From [Phialemoniopsis] sp. UDSM-2020 (taxonomy: Eukaryota > Ascomycota > Sordariomycetes > Thyridiales > Thyridiaceae): a stretch of DNA of 64,000 bases. Below the pieces are notes generated by a model that had not been told where the DNA came from, did no database searches, and saw only the letters and a list, made by a program, of their open reading frames with translations. Where the stretch lies: positions 2,294,001 to 2,358,000 of the forward strand of contig JAEILZ010000007.1 in assembly GCA_018873225.1 (NCBI GenBank), written 5' to 3'. This document shows, in pieces, positions 24,289 through 35,822 of the stretch (position 1 is the stretch's first letter; each line of letters opens with the position of its first letter). The position numbers and the translations under genes are program-made.

Positions 24289-26434
24289 CTACAACATTGT
24301 GCCAAAGGTATCCGTCGTAATCGGCTTACGTGGAGTGCCCTCCTCGGTCTGGGGCTTGCGGTGCCGGAAGGTGAAGCCGACGAATAAGCTCTTGCCCATC
24401 TCATCATCACGCTCCGCCATGTTCTCCAGCGCTTCTTGCTTCTCATGCACCTCCTTGTACTTGGCCATATCGGCCTCGTTGCTGAAGTCATCGAAGTAGC
24501 CTGCATCCGTCTCCGAGTCCAGCTCAGGGACGAAAGGTGCCCTGGTCTCACGAAGGGTAGCCCACTCCACCTCGGCAAAGTAGTGATGGCCATAGATATC
24601 CTTGATGTTGGCGAATCTCTTGGATCGGGAGTTGATGCAACTATATTGAGTGTTAGTATCGGTTGGCTTAGGAAGCAACAGTGAATGACTTACGTGGTGA
24701 TGAAGTTCCAAGTCCGGTTGCTGAGGAAATAGTTAGGGTCCTCCCAGACAGGACGCTTGAGAACTTCTCTCCAGTGCTTCAAGTTGCGCCAGGTCTCCTC
24801 GGGGGTCGAGCCGGCAAAGGGCGGGAAGCCGGTCAATGCTTCGAAGAGCATGCAGCCCAAACTCCAGTAATCAACCGTGAAATCATACTCCTCACCTCGG
24901 AGAACTTCGGGCGCCATGTAGTCTGGCGATCCAACAATCGACTTGGCGTAGTTCTCGTCGTTGTCACGCATCGAGCGATAGCCATCCCGACGCTCAGCCA
25001 CCGTTCGTTGATCCATTGGCTTCCCGAAGGGAACCGGGGTCTCGGAAGCCTTCTCCAAGCGAATCCTCATAGACTCAATCTTTGCAGGGGAGAGCATACC
25101 AGCTGCGAGGCCAAAATCCGTCAACTTCACATGTCCAGTGGAGTCGACCAGGAAGTTCTCTGGCTTGAGGTCACGATGAATGTAGCCGAGTTGGTGTAGA
25201 GCATCAACCGAGCAAAACATCTCGGCAATATAGAAGCGAGCATGACGGTTTGAAAGCACTCCCGTGTTGTTGAGCAGCGTCCGGAAATCGCCTCCGGGCA
25301 CGTATTCCTAATAGGGCGAATGGTTAGATCAGGATTCGGTGATGCACACGTTAAACACAACATACCATAGCAAGGTAGATACTCTTGTCGTCCTGGAAAG
25401 AATAGAGCAGGCGCACCAGCCACTCGCTCTTGGCGGTGGTAAGAATATCTCTCTCGGTCAGGACGTGGCGGACCTCGTCCAGTTTGAAGAGCAGCTTCTT
25501 GCTCATGACCTTGAGCGCGCACACCTCGCGCGTATCCTTCTTCTGCGCAAGGAAGACCTGGCCATAACCACCCTGGCCGACCTGAGTCAGGATCTGGAAA
25601 TCACCATGTCGGAGGCGGACGCGACGCTTTCGCAGGTTGGCACGCTCGCGACCCGCGTACTTTTGCCACATCTGGTTGTAGGTCGCCTCGTCGGTCTCTG
25701 GGGGAGAGGGGAATTCCTGCTGGAAAGCATTGAGACGATTTTGTCGGTTTCCGACGTAGGTCAGAAGATCAAAGTAGTAGTCCAAGAAGTCTAGGAAGAG
25801 ATGGTAAGTTAGTATTGAAGACGAATGGGTGTTCACCGAGACTTTACGTACAAAGCTGGGTTACGTTGACCATGCGCTTGACACCAGGCTTCTTCAAAAT
25901 CTCGAGCTCCTCCGGAGTCAGACCGCGGGAGGTATTGAACCTCTTGGCTGGGGTCGAGGGCCGCTCTCGCAGGTGGTAGAGTTCCTGGCGCGAAAGGGCG
26001 GCATGGCTGTGCTGCTGGTAGGCCGCCTCTGGCATCTGTAAACGCGAAGTAGGCGGGGGGTTGTTCTCTTTGCCCTGTTTGCCCTGCGGGGTGCCAGGAG
26101 TAGTTGCACCTTTGTGAATGATGCTGTCATCGGCCAGCGAGGCTTCGTCTACGGCCTGTGCATTGCTCTTTCCAGGTGAGAGCGGGGTGACCACGCTCTG
26201 AGGGCGACCGAGCTTGATGGGGCTGTCAAGAGGGTTGTTGGAAGTGAGCTTGAGGTTCTCGAGAGCTTGAGGTAGTTCATTGGCTCCTGGAGGCACAGTC
26301 CGCTTGCTCGGGCTACCTTGCGGGGTGCTGACAGGAGTGATGAAGTTGTTCTGAGTTGGGGTAGCAGGTCGCGAGTTGGCGGCCGACTTGTCCTGCTTTG
26401 AGCCAGGGAAGAAGTTGGACATGAAGCTCGCCAT
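24289..26434 (-). CDS. DBF2: NDR-family serine/threonine protein kinase Dbf2
   Basis: Four exons, 26434-25852, 25790-25366, 25307-24694 and 24640-24289, give 657 residues. The N-terminal 190 residues are Pro/Ser/Thr-rich. 'VTQLYFLDYYFDLLTYVGNR' and the basic helices to about residue 255 form the Mob-binding region of NDR kinases. The catalytic domain has GQGGYG, Lys288 (CALKV), HRDLKPEN (Asp382), DFG (400-402), the NDR insert and the activation loop 'AKSIVGSPDY' with Ser463. The C-terminal hydrophobic motif is 'FVGFTF' with Thr631. Both regulatory phosphosites are therefore present. In yeast and Neurospora Dbf2, with Mob1, acts in the mitotic-exit/septation-initiation pathway at the septum and spindle pole body. 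The start is the first ATG of the frame; upstream in-frame sequence has only TTG. Confidence 0.95.
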
Positions 26435-28386
26435 GATGTCTGCCGCTGGTTCGCGATGTTGATGCTTGAGTTGGAAGAAGGATTGCGCGCGCGGCTTGCG
26501 GTTGGGCCGCGACGAAAACAAATAAATCGGCGCGCCCTTGCGTAGCGGGGTGACGAGGGGTCGAGCAGTGGAGGGAGGTTGACGATTGTGATGTTGGTCA
26601 GGTCAACAAAACCTCGAGTCTCGAGATGAAAGTACTTGTAAGAGGAGGAAGAGATGTGGGGTTTGGGGAGATGCAAGAGCAGGCATACATGTATGTACAA
26701 TGCATGGGTTTAAACGATTGGGGCGCTCTGGGGGCAGAGTGGCAGAGGTGGTGATCGCTCCCTGGCCAGGATGGTGGTGAATCGACCGGGGTTGGGATAG
26801 TACGGCGTCATTGGCCCCTCTGTGGCCCCCACCAAACACGCCCGTTGCAGCGGCAACAATCGTGCTGGGCTGGAACGCGACTCGCTGCCAATTTTCAATT
26901 TATTAGCTGCGATAGCATTAGCGGCGAGTTCCAGGCTTGTTTCAGCTGCAAGTGAGCAATAATAAGCGGTGGATCCCTCAAAGTGCTCTGTGCGACTTTG
27001 TTTTTGCCTGGAAATTTATTTTGAAATCCAAGGGATCAAAAATTTCAATAAATGCCAGTCTCCTCCTCCTGGATCCTGCTGTCACATTACGGGGATGCTA
27101 AGGCCACTGGCATCGGCTATCATAAAATCACGATCTACAAAACAGGAACGCCATCAATGCTCGCTTCCAGTCGTACGAAGTCTGCTGTGTCTCTTCTCAA
27201 TAGGTAAAAGAACACCAAACTCAACGGCTAGGCGGCGAGTTTGCATCTGCTTTGTTGGCTTGATTGTGCATGTACCACGAATTCAATCCTTGTGATTTCA
27301 AGTAGGGGTTGCCGGTTGTAGCGAAGATGCCATACCCGTCTAAGGTGCTCTTGAAGTGCTCTATAAGAAGGCGCAGACTCTTTGAGACAGTAATACACAG
27401 CAGTGCTTCTCAGATGGATGTCTAAATTGCAGTAAACCACCAGAACGTACGAAGGTTGCAGGCTGAAATTTCGATCCCCTGTCAAGTATCGACTACTGCC
27501 AAGAGGGTTATCCCACTACCCAACGCCATACAGGCCAATACCTCGCAGGGACGTCTTATTTACCCTTGACACCTCTGTAAGCTACCCCATCCATCAGGTT
27601 GGTCCAAGATAGGTCGTAGACGACCAACAGCAAGTTCCAATTTTCACCTTCCACGAATTACCATAACCAGAAGCCAATAGATGCAGTGCCCAGAGTCCTT
27701 AGACTGCGGCCATGCCGGATTCCGAACCCTTGCCGGCGGCGTACGCCCGACATTGAAGCTGCTAGGCCTAACCAAGAAGTCAAGCGGGATCTGTCAGTGA
27801 TGTTGCATCCACTTTGGCGCCCTCGTGGCAGAATTCGCCATCCGCCAAGGCTCGTGTCTTAATCCCTCGCAATAATGTGAAAACTTGACAAAGAGCCTGC
27901 AATCACCAATGAATGCTACGGGTACTCCTCTCACACGGCTTTCCTGGCCTCTGTTATCCTGTAGGATGGAGTATTCAAACGACAGCCTGATCAGTGCCAG
28001 TCTAGTCAACTTACTTCATCTGAAGCAATCACAGCCAGATCCCAGGAAGCAAGAAAAAACCGCAAACTGAGCCCAGAGCCCGGCCTGTCATACGACCAAG
28101 CCCGACGGCGTTGAAGACTGTGGGTGACGGCCCACATAGGTCCCGACGAGCTGCGGCGATAATCGCTAGGTTTGTATGTCGTCCCTCCTGCCGGATCTGA
28201 TCTAATCTTATCAGATCATCTGGTCCCCCCATAATGATGTTCCCCCATTTAAGCTAGCCGGGATCCGTCTGCCTGTCTGCTGATCATTCCCTTCTCTCCC
28301 CTCCTCCTGATTTTCTACTCCTTCAACCGCCAATCCATCATTCTCGTGTGCTTTGCAAATTTCTGCACGGAACCCCGGGAATCAAA
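26435..28386. other. Divergent intergenic region (DBF2 / CREG-like)
   Basis: The region spans the leaders and promoters of two divergently transcribed genes. No gene is seen. Two GATA-containing palindromes lie just upstream of the CREG-like gene and are listed separately. Confidence 0.5.
28156..28217. promoter_or_regulatory. Two GATA-containing palindromes upstream of CREG-like gene
   Basis: GCGAT-A-ATCGC (28156-28166) contains CGATAA. GATCTGAT (28194-28201) and ATCAGATC (28210-28217) form a perfect 8-bp inverted repeat whose spacer/arm boundary contains TTATCA. Both match the HGATAR consensus of fungal GATA factors and lie 170-230 bp upstream of the ATG at 28387. This suggests control by a GATA factor such as AreA, but that is inference. 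Confidence 0.4.
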
Positions 28387-29247
28387 ATGAAGGCATCTCA
28401 GCTCCTGACTCTGGCCGCGGCGACCGTCGCCACCGGCAGCGTGCTCGACTCGCCCCTCGGCGCGAGCAGCAGCTACGACGCCTCCGAGCTCTTCGGCAAC
28501 CAGGCCGACGGTGCCTCCGCCCATGACTTCCGCCTCCCGACCTCGTACGAGTCGGCCGTCATGGGCCGCCGCATCCTCGCCCTGACCCCGCTCGGCACCC
28601 TGTCCACCGTCTTCCCCCACGACTCGGGCAGCGGCCACCACCACGCCTTCGACCGCCGGCCCGAGGGCCTCGGCGGCGTCCCCGTCGGCCTCGTCGACTA
28701 CGTCGCCGACTGCGAGGAGGAGGGCAACCCGACCATCCTCGCCATCAACATCGCCACGCCCTTCCGCAACGTCCGCGCCGGCAGCAACATCAGCCTGTCC
28801 ATGCGCTGGACCCCGCCCTACCCCCCGGCCAAGCGCATCTCGGTGCTCGAGTGGCTCGGCCTGTCTTCAAAGGGCACCAGCGGCGGTGACCGTGTCCCCT
28901 ACTCGGCCGCCAACCTGCCGCGCTTCTCGCTCATGGGCTACCTCGAGAAGGTCGACGCCGAGGAGGAGGCCAAGCCCAAGGGCTTCTCCGAGTGCTTCGT
29001 GCGCGCCCACCCGGACGCCCGCTACTGGCTGCCCGGAAACAGCATCCACTCGGCGGAGTGGGTCCGCCTCGTCGTCACTCAAGTCTACTGGGTCGGCGGC
29101 TTCGGTGACCGGGCCTACATCGGCTGGATTCCCGTCGAGGAGTGGAACAAGGTGACGAAGAGCGAGTGGGAGAGCATCCGTCTCCCGGGCGAGAAGAAGG
29201 GTTGGAAGGAGTGGTCAGTTGGTGAGTGGACCGAGTCCGATCTCTAA
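28387..29247 (+). CDS. Secreted CREG-type FMN-binding split-barrel protein
   Basis: A single exon of 286 residues. The first roughly 18 residues (MKASQLLTLAAATVATGS) are a signal peptide. The remainder matches the CREG branch of the pyridoxamine-phosphate-oxidase-like split barrel: 'SAVMGRRILALTPLGTLSTV' at the start of the barrel, 'GLGGVPVGLVDYVAD', 'ECFVRAHPDARYWLPGN' and the conserved end 'GGFGDRAYIGWIPVEEW'. Animal CREG proteins are secreted or lysosomal glycoproteins that do not bind FMN as enzymes do; the fungal proteins are uncharacterised. Codon use is strongly GC-ending (28.4-29.2 kb), unlike its flanks, which suggests high expression. An N-glycosylation sequon (NIS) is visible. The upstream in-frame start would hide the signal peptide. 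Confidence 0.85.
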   Translation: MKASQLLTLAAATVATGSVLDSPLGASSSYDASELFGNQADGASAHDFRLPTSYESAVMGRRILALTPLGTLSTVFPHDSGSGHHHAFDRRPEGLGGVPVGLVDYVADCEEEGNPTILAINIATPFRNVRAGSNISLSMRWTPPYPPAKRISVLEWLGLSSKGTSGGDRVPYSAANLPRFSLMGYLEKVDAEEEAKPKGFSECFVRAHPDARYWLPGNSIHSAEWVRLVVTQVYWVGGFGDRAYIGWIPVEEWNKVTKSEWESIRLPGEKKGWKEWSVGEWTESDL

Positions 29248-29646
29248 ATCTGCGCGGATCCTAGTGCTTGGTATCGCATATGAGAGTGTACAAACACGAC
29301 GACGTGTGTCTCGGGCGACAGTTGTAAATAGCCATGACATTACGGTTCAGCATTCAGCATAGGTGGGATAGCATACTCGTTCATTACTCATCACAGCTCT
29401 TTGTATTGTCCTCTCGGGCTATGAATAAAACTGGCTCTTTAACTTGTGATGCGACATCCCGATTTTCGCCAACAGTGCCATTCGCCGTGTTTTTGAGCGA
29501 TATGTACATGCACTTCGCGCTTGCTCTTGCGGATGCACGATACAAACGTGTTCAGTCCAATTCCTAATTGTACAATGGCAACACCATATCGCGATGTTTC
29601 TCGTTGCGCATAGACTATGTCGTGCTGCCTGTTGCCTTGTTATTAA
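29248..29646. other. Convergent 3' flank, no gene
   Basis: About 400 bp lie between two convergent genes. Only 3' flanking sequence is seen, with an AATAAA-like element (gaataaaac near 29422). Confidence 0.45.
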
Positions 29647-32600
29647 TCAATCCACCCGGATGATAACCTTCCACCCTAATGCTCCCGCCTCGCGGATAGC
29701 GCACGATAAGCATCCTCTCCTCCTCCGGCTGATAAGTGCATTCCAGCCCTTTTCAGCACAAAATGCTCTGACCAAGATCTCTGCATCCGAACCAAACTGC
29801 CTACGTCTGGTCTCGTGATGCATGCTTTGTGCTGCCTCCTCACGCGAGCTTACGGGCGATAGAGGGCTCATATCGGAGCTGGAGCGGCTGACCACCGGCG
29901 ACAGAGGAATTTCATGTGCTTGCGGTTGCGGTGTGAAACCCGTGATGCAGTCAACGACCAGAACTTTGGGTGTCGTGTCCGTTGTGGCGGGTGTGAGGCT
30001 GGGTCGGTGAGATGACGAGTTGTAGTTGGAGAGGTGTTGATCGATGGACCATGCCTCCTTCTCCAGAAGATCAGAGAGATGTATTGCGGCGTATGTATAC
30101 GATTTGTGAAGAGGATGTCCTGTAGCAAGCAAGGCATTAGTAGAGGGGTCAGCGTCTGACTGGATTCGGGATATGTGCTTACCAGTGATAGCCGCTGGAG
30201 AGGAAGACCAAGGAGTCATGCCACTGTCCGAGACGTCGATCTGTTGGATGGTTGGGCTGGAGGGTGACTTCATGATCTTAACGTGCTTTGAGGGAACACA
30301 AGGGTGTGCTGTGACAAAGTAGATGTCATGAGAAAGCGCGAGGGTGTACTCTGTGCTCTCAAATTCGTCTTCTTCTGTGACTTCGAAGGTGATGGCTGCT
30401 GGGTACGTGTGGATTTCTGGGATCTTGCTAATCTCGGAAAACGGGGTGGGAGCTGGCGTATTCTCTTCGGTGGGCGTTGTGTGTACCGAATCCACGGGCG
30501 CGAAAAGATTGAGAGACTTGAGATGTATGCTCAAGTTAGGTGGAGGAGAGTCTCCGTAATTGTTCTCGTGAGGAATCACGAAATCGGCCGGAAGTACCGA
30601 GGCTGGATCTCCATCGCCGAGAATCGACGATGCTTTTTCGATGTGGGTTTTGCCCCAGAGACGAGCCTTCTTATTGATGTTGAGGACTTCCTCTGTGGTA
30701 ATGCATCAGTATAATGTCGTGTTTCACCGCCGGATTCTACTGCAATAACTCACCTCGCAATTCCTCGACTTCAACGTTCACCCAGGAGTCCGAGAGCCCC
30801 TGAGGTGTGATATCGCTGGAAATCCAACCCATGCACTCGGCAGACCCTTTGCCGGCTGCGAGCACGCGCCCAACGATACAAGCTGTACTCCAGAAACTCT
30901 TTCCTCGGTACACAAAGCCGCCACATAGATTAGCCATGGGGCCCAGAGTGGACATTGCCTCCTTGTCGTTCTCTAGTAGAGTTGCCATAAGAAAATGGTA
31001 CATGCCTTCGCCCGGAAGCATGAACCCAGAGATGAAGCTGCGAGACAGCCAGCCAGACGGGTTCAGACCAGCAGCAACCTTTCGCCTTCTTGAAGGTTGT
31101 CGCTTGAGGTCCTGAGTCGTCACGCCGTCCCCACCAAAATATGAAGACCGCGGGGTGTCGTTGGGAGCAGGCGTCGCCAACGGTGTGTTCAACGGCGTAC
31201 CCTCCGTGACGGCTCGGCAGTTGTCCGAGATGACCCGCGCATATCCCTCGATGCCAGGCCATTTGAGTTTTCTTGCGAAGTGAGTCAAGCCATCTACCTG
31301 GCGCTGGCTATGCCTCCCTTTCATAGCATACACCATATGCTTCTTTTGCTGATTGTGGTGATGAGAGTGGGGCAGATGTCCGCCCTCGGTGGCCAAAGAG
31401 ATTCGCTTCGTCAAGGTTGCCAGCCAGCCCGTATGGTTCGGTGCTGTCTCGCCCGTTCCGGGCGGCTCCGATTTAGTGATCTCAATGTTCTCCAGCCATA
31501 CTCGCGCAAGTATCAGCGTCCACTTGACCGACGTGTTGGCATCCTTCTCGAATCGATGGATCTCTGAGGGCGATATGCTTTCGACCCCAAGTTCGTCGCC
31601 CTCCGTTATCGCATCCAGGCGGATCAGCAATTCTGTCCCCAGTAAGATTTGCAATAACAGCCAGTATCTTTCCTCCTGTCTCTCATCGGCTGTCGAGGTC
31701 AGGTGAATAGAGGCACCATCATGCACATCATCCTCGGTTTCCGAAGCCCATAGGATCTGGCCTAGTCTGATGCGCCATTCTACATGTGAAAAGTCAATCC
31801 AGACGTTTGGCATAGCTAATACCTTGAGTAGGGCCTGGATCTGGACCGACAGACTGTACGGATCGTGGTGATCCAGTACTCGTGTTGGCGGATGGAGAAT
31901 GCCGAGAAAAAGCTCATTGTAGAACTTGGTTGAGGCACGGCTGTCTCTCATGTTATTGTTCCCGTACCTCGACCCATTCTTGATCAAACCCTCCATTATA
32001 GCGTCTTCTTCGAGGTGTCGGAGGCCCAGCTTAGACGTCAGGAGCCTTCTCCTAGCCTCAATAACAGCATTGGCCTTGTGGCCGATGCTGTCGAAACCAA
32101 ACTGTTCCTCTTGCAAGGCATCTCCAACGGCCATCTCCAATGCCGCCTGATATCCCATCGTACCTTTCTCCAACCCCTGCATGCTGAGCATGCTGGGTCT
32201 TTCGCGACATCGAGGGTAAAAGTGAGCTCGCTTCTTGTTGGCAATGGATTTACGTCGATGGGAGGACTCGCGCCTGATCAGGTGCGGCCACACCGTAACG
32301 CCACCCCATGCTTCGTCCTCGATCTGCGTATGGTCCGTGAGGTCTCTAATCTCGAGCGACTCATCCCAGGGGAAAGCGATGCTGGGATGCGGCGCCCCGG
32401 TGAAATGGCCTTCGGAGCGGGCGAAGTACTGCGGTGCGCCTGAGAAGAGTTTCTCAAGGTCATCGTCATTGAGCGTTGACATAATTCTGGCAAGCTTCAA
32501 AACTGGTTTCGCAGGAGGTCCGATGTCGTTCTCGCTGCCCGGAGGCGGTGGTGACGGCAGCGGCTTGTTCGGATTGACAGGAGAACGTGGGGAGATGGGG

Positions 32601-33320
32601 CTGTCCGTAGATCGGAGCGGAGGTGAACCCTATGAGATCACCAGAAATCGGTGTAAGTCAGCTTGCATCCCGCAATTGACGTGGAGACCAATTGCATCGA
32701 ATAGGTCAGGGAGCGGTTCAAATGCTTGAGAGACTAAAAAAAGAGCCAGCACATGAAAACAACAAAGGGGGGAATGGGAGAAGGAGAGAGTCCATTGTGT
32801 TGGAGTCTAGGACGAGGCATGGGGTGATCACGCGGGAGGGCATCGCGGACCATGCATTGGACCGTCACAATGGCACGACACTGCCCGCCGGTCGTTGCAG
32901 GGCTCTTGGCGGGGCCGGAGGGTCTGGGCTGCAGGGATGTAACGCCTGAAGAAGGGAAAGATGCAAGCGGTGGTGGAGACAGTGAGGGATGGTGGATGCG
33001 ACTGGGACGCTAGACCATACCGTTGCCTCTGGAATTGGGGCCCGCTGAGGGGTCGATCTGCCTCCTGGCCCTGCGCCTGTGGTCCCGCGGATGGAGCGGT
33101 GGATGAAATCATGAAGAATGTCACGGCGCGAGTTTCGCCTTGCCTTCTTCTGCTCCCGGCTACTTTCGCTGTTGCTGACGCTGACGCTGATGTTGCTGCT
33201 GTTGGCTTCTGATGGTGTCGACACTGGACTCTGGAGCTTGTCTTCGGCAGCAACTGCTTCAGGGGCTTTGCCGTTGGCTGGCTTTCGGGGAGAAAGCTTG
33301 CGCAACGAGAATGACGGCAT
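29647..33320 (-). CDS. Conserved fungal protein of unknown function, 1052 residues
   Basis: Exons 33320-33021, 32629-30754, 30692-30183 and 30119-29647 all join in frame. The first exon is a basic, Ser-rich, disordered N-terminus ('MPSFSLRKLSPRKP'); exon 2 starts with a Pro-rich linker (NKPLPSPPPPGSE). It is followed by 'MSTLNDDDLEKLFSGAPQYF', 'HPSIAFPWDESLEI' and a long mixed alpha region with 'YSLSVQIQALLKVLAMPNVW' and 'ERYWLLLQILLGTELLIRLD'. No transmembrane segment, zinc site or catalytic motif is evident. The C-terminus has two Ser/Pro-rich linkers and ends 'AGALGWKVIIRVD'. I believe this architecture is conserved in related fungi but cannot name a function. The first intron (33020-32630, 391 nt) is the least certain junction. 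Intron 30120-30182 is 63 nt with no stop, so its retention keeps frame. Confidence 0.75.
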
Positions 33321-35004
33321 TGTCTCTTGGACGCGCTGCCAGGGCCAGCTGCGACACAGAGAATCGTCGGGGCGGCGAGAGTGGCCAGGCAATTGGGCAG
33401 CACCTGTCGAGACGACCAGTTGCCGGCTCTGAGCTTAATCAATCGGCGAAGGGGCTCAATGGGGCTTGTCAGCTGCCGCCTGCCGTCTGTTGTCTGCCGC
33501 TTGCTTTGCATACAGACATCAACCTGCCGACGTCGAGGCGAATGGCAAAGATCATCAAAGGGATGATAAAACAGAAATAGACGGAACCAGAACAAGAAAA
33601 GAAAACAAAAGCTTCTCGAAGTCGAAGGAGATACCACCAGGGACGGTTCGACTGAAGGCCAGGGGATCATTGGCTGTCTCAGATTGTGTATCTTAAGAGA
33701 CGGCTTATTAGGTCCTGCTTCCAAGGTTTGGCTTGGGACGAGACAGGTGGTGATAGGTGGTGATAGGGCACGGCAAGGCATTAAAAACAACTACACATGC
33801 ATGTGCAGATTCGATAAGATTTCTTGTTATCAGACCGGGTTCCCGCATCGCGGTATACCTGACAGCAGCCGAGCCATGTGGGCTCCAAACGTGGCGGCGA
33901 TGGCTGTTCAAGATCTAGCGCTGGCATCGTCAAACGGAGCTGACAAGGCGGCTTGAGGGTGTGGACTCTATGCTGGTGCAAGCTGATGCTTGGCGTTTCG
34001 AATGACAAGGGCGTCCTGCTCATTGCTGCAGATTGAGTGCGCTAGCGGCCTGTTCAATACTGCCCATGCAGGTTTTGCTACAGCCAGCTCACAAATCTGA
34101 CGCAATCTATCACGATTGCTTCTACAATCCCGGCTCGAGCTTTCTGGAATGATACTTGTTTTCATGATGCTCCGGCCGTGATGTGGGCCTGCAACCAGAT
34201 CAACTAGGTGCGCACAGACCCAACGCGGATCTCTTGGTCCACCAGGCCCCGTCTCATTCCCTTCTGCAGCAGCAGTAGGTATGGACTCGTATGCTGGCTA
34301 TGTGTCTAAATGTAAAGTATCGGACTGAGCCTGCCGTAGTATGTACGTATGTACGAAAAAAGTGTGTCAATTCGCCCGTAAAAGCCCGGGCCTCGTCGAA
34401 GGAAAATAGGTATGCCAACATGCCTTGGGTCATTAATGGATAGGTACTCTGAACCTTTTCTTTTTTTTTTGGAAAGGGGCACAGGATAAACAAGTCTTCA
34501 TGATCGTTCATTTCGTTTAAAGGCAGGCTGAATTATTCTAACCATCTGGCGGCGGTGAAACAGCGGGACTTCAACATCCCGCATACGCCTATAGCTCTCT
34601 GCTTGAATGCAGTCAAGACACCCACTTTGACCACCTCAAATGTGTAGAAGAGCTGGAAACACCTTGGCTAGTCAAGCGCACGTAGCGCTCCCTTGTCTGA
34701 CAAACTTTGACCAGCCGCCAGGTGCTCGAGGTGGTGATCCTTCATGGACAGTTGAGCAATGAGCTTCTATAGACTTGCTCACTAAGCCGGACAGTGGCAG
34801 GTGTCGGATCTCTCGCTGGTATGAGCTCTGGAGACTCTGGGTGTCATATGGACGGAGGTCTCGGCGAGGAGTCGTGCAGAGGCAGGGCGATGGCCTGCCA
34901 GGTTTATGAACAGGTTCAGGCAGATGGTGCTGTCTTTGTAGTTGAGACTCGTGGACAAAAGTATCGTGCCTATCTGCATCGTCGTATGTCATGTGCTTCT
35001 CTTT
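33321..35004. other. Intergenic, no gene seen
   Basis: This holds the leader and promoter of the large unknown gene and the 3' flank of the roadblock gene. ORFs here overlap on opposite strands and lack domains. A T-run lies at 34458-34470. Nothing else is recognised. Confidence 0.5.
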
Positions 35005-35541
35005 CTAGGCCGGCGGGGTCTCGTGAATAACAATGAGCAGGTATTTCGTATCGGGCACGATGACTAGTTCCTGTTTCCGAGTTCGCAGGCGTAGTAGCTT
35101 TAACTCGTCCTAGAAACCGTTAGATGGGCCGTGATGATCCCAGACCGGGACCGTTTACCTCTGCATCAATCTCATCAACTAAAGTGCCAGCCGTTTTTAC
35201 AAATGCCCAGACCAGCGCTGCGAGTTCCTCCGCCCCTTGCTGCTCATTGGGTTGTGATGTGTTTGCTTCGTTGGAAAATGCCCCCGATGCCGGGGCTTGT
35301 GAGTTTGCGCCGTTTGCTTTCGCCGATCGTATCCAAGATATTTGCCCGCTAGTCTTGAGGATGGCTCCAGAGGTTCTGTCGAGGACGATGGTGGCCTGCA
35401 CACCGGCCTTTTTTGACAGTCTTCCAAGAGTCTCCTCGAGCGCGTCTGCACCGCCCGCCTAGAGGAAAGTAGTCAGTACGGTAGCACAATCGTCATGTGG
35501 TATATTTCGAGATCGATTCTTACTGCAACAGGATCAGCCAT
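35005..35541 (-). CDS. Roadblock/LC7-domain protein (dynein light chain-like)
   Basis: Exons 35541-35524 (only 18 nt), 35458-35159 and 35109-35005 give 140 residues. All junctions are phase 0 with GTAAGA, GTAAAC donors and TAG acceptors. The Roadblock/LC7 fold is seen in 'ALEETLGRLSKKAGVQATIV', 'LDRTSGAILKTSGQISWIRS' and the closing strands 'LKLLRLRTRKQELVIVPDTK' and 'YLLIVIHE'. A polar insert of about 35 residues (SQAPASGAFSNEANTSQPNE) sits between strand and helix. The family includes cytoplasmic dynein light chain LC7 and Ragulator/MglB-type proteins; dynein is the likeliest role here but not proven. The six-codon first exon makes automated start calling error-prone. It is divergent to IPI1 with 281 bp between starts. 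Confidence 0.82.
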
Positions 35542-35822
35542 ACTCGCTGTAGAGAAGATCCGTGAAGTATGGGGTAGTGATTGCGCTGGCAATTATCCCC
35601 GGAAAATGTATCAAAGCTCCTGAAGCTTGCCGCCCACGGACATGGGTGACCACAACAGGTTGTCGGCCCCACCGCGGGAAGCTCCAATTCTGCCACCCCA
35701 CACCGCTAAAATTTTGACCTCGGACTGTGGACGCGCCAGGTTCCCTGCGACATCCTGTCACGCCCGTTCCAGCTTCAATGTAAGGCTTTTGGGTCACACG
35801 ATACATCTCATGCTGGATCATA
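35542..35822. promoter_or_regulatory. Shared divergent promoter, roadblock / IPI1
   Basis: 281 bp separate the two opposed start codons, so both promoters must overlap here. No TATA box is evident, as is usual for fungal housekeeping genes. Confidence 0.5.
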
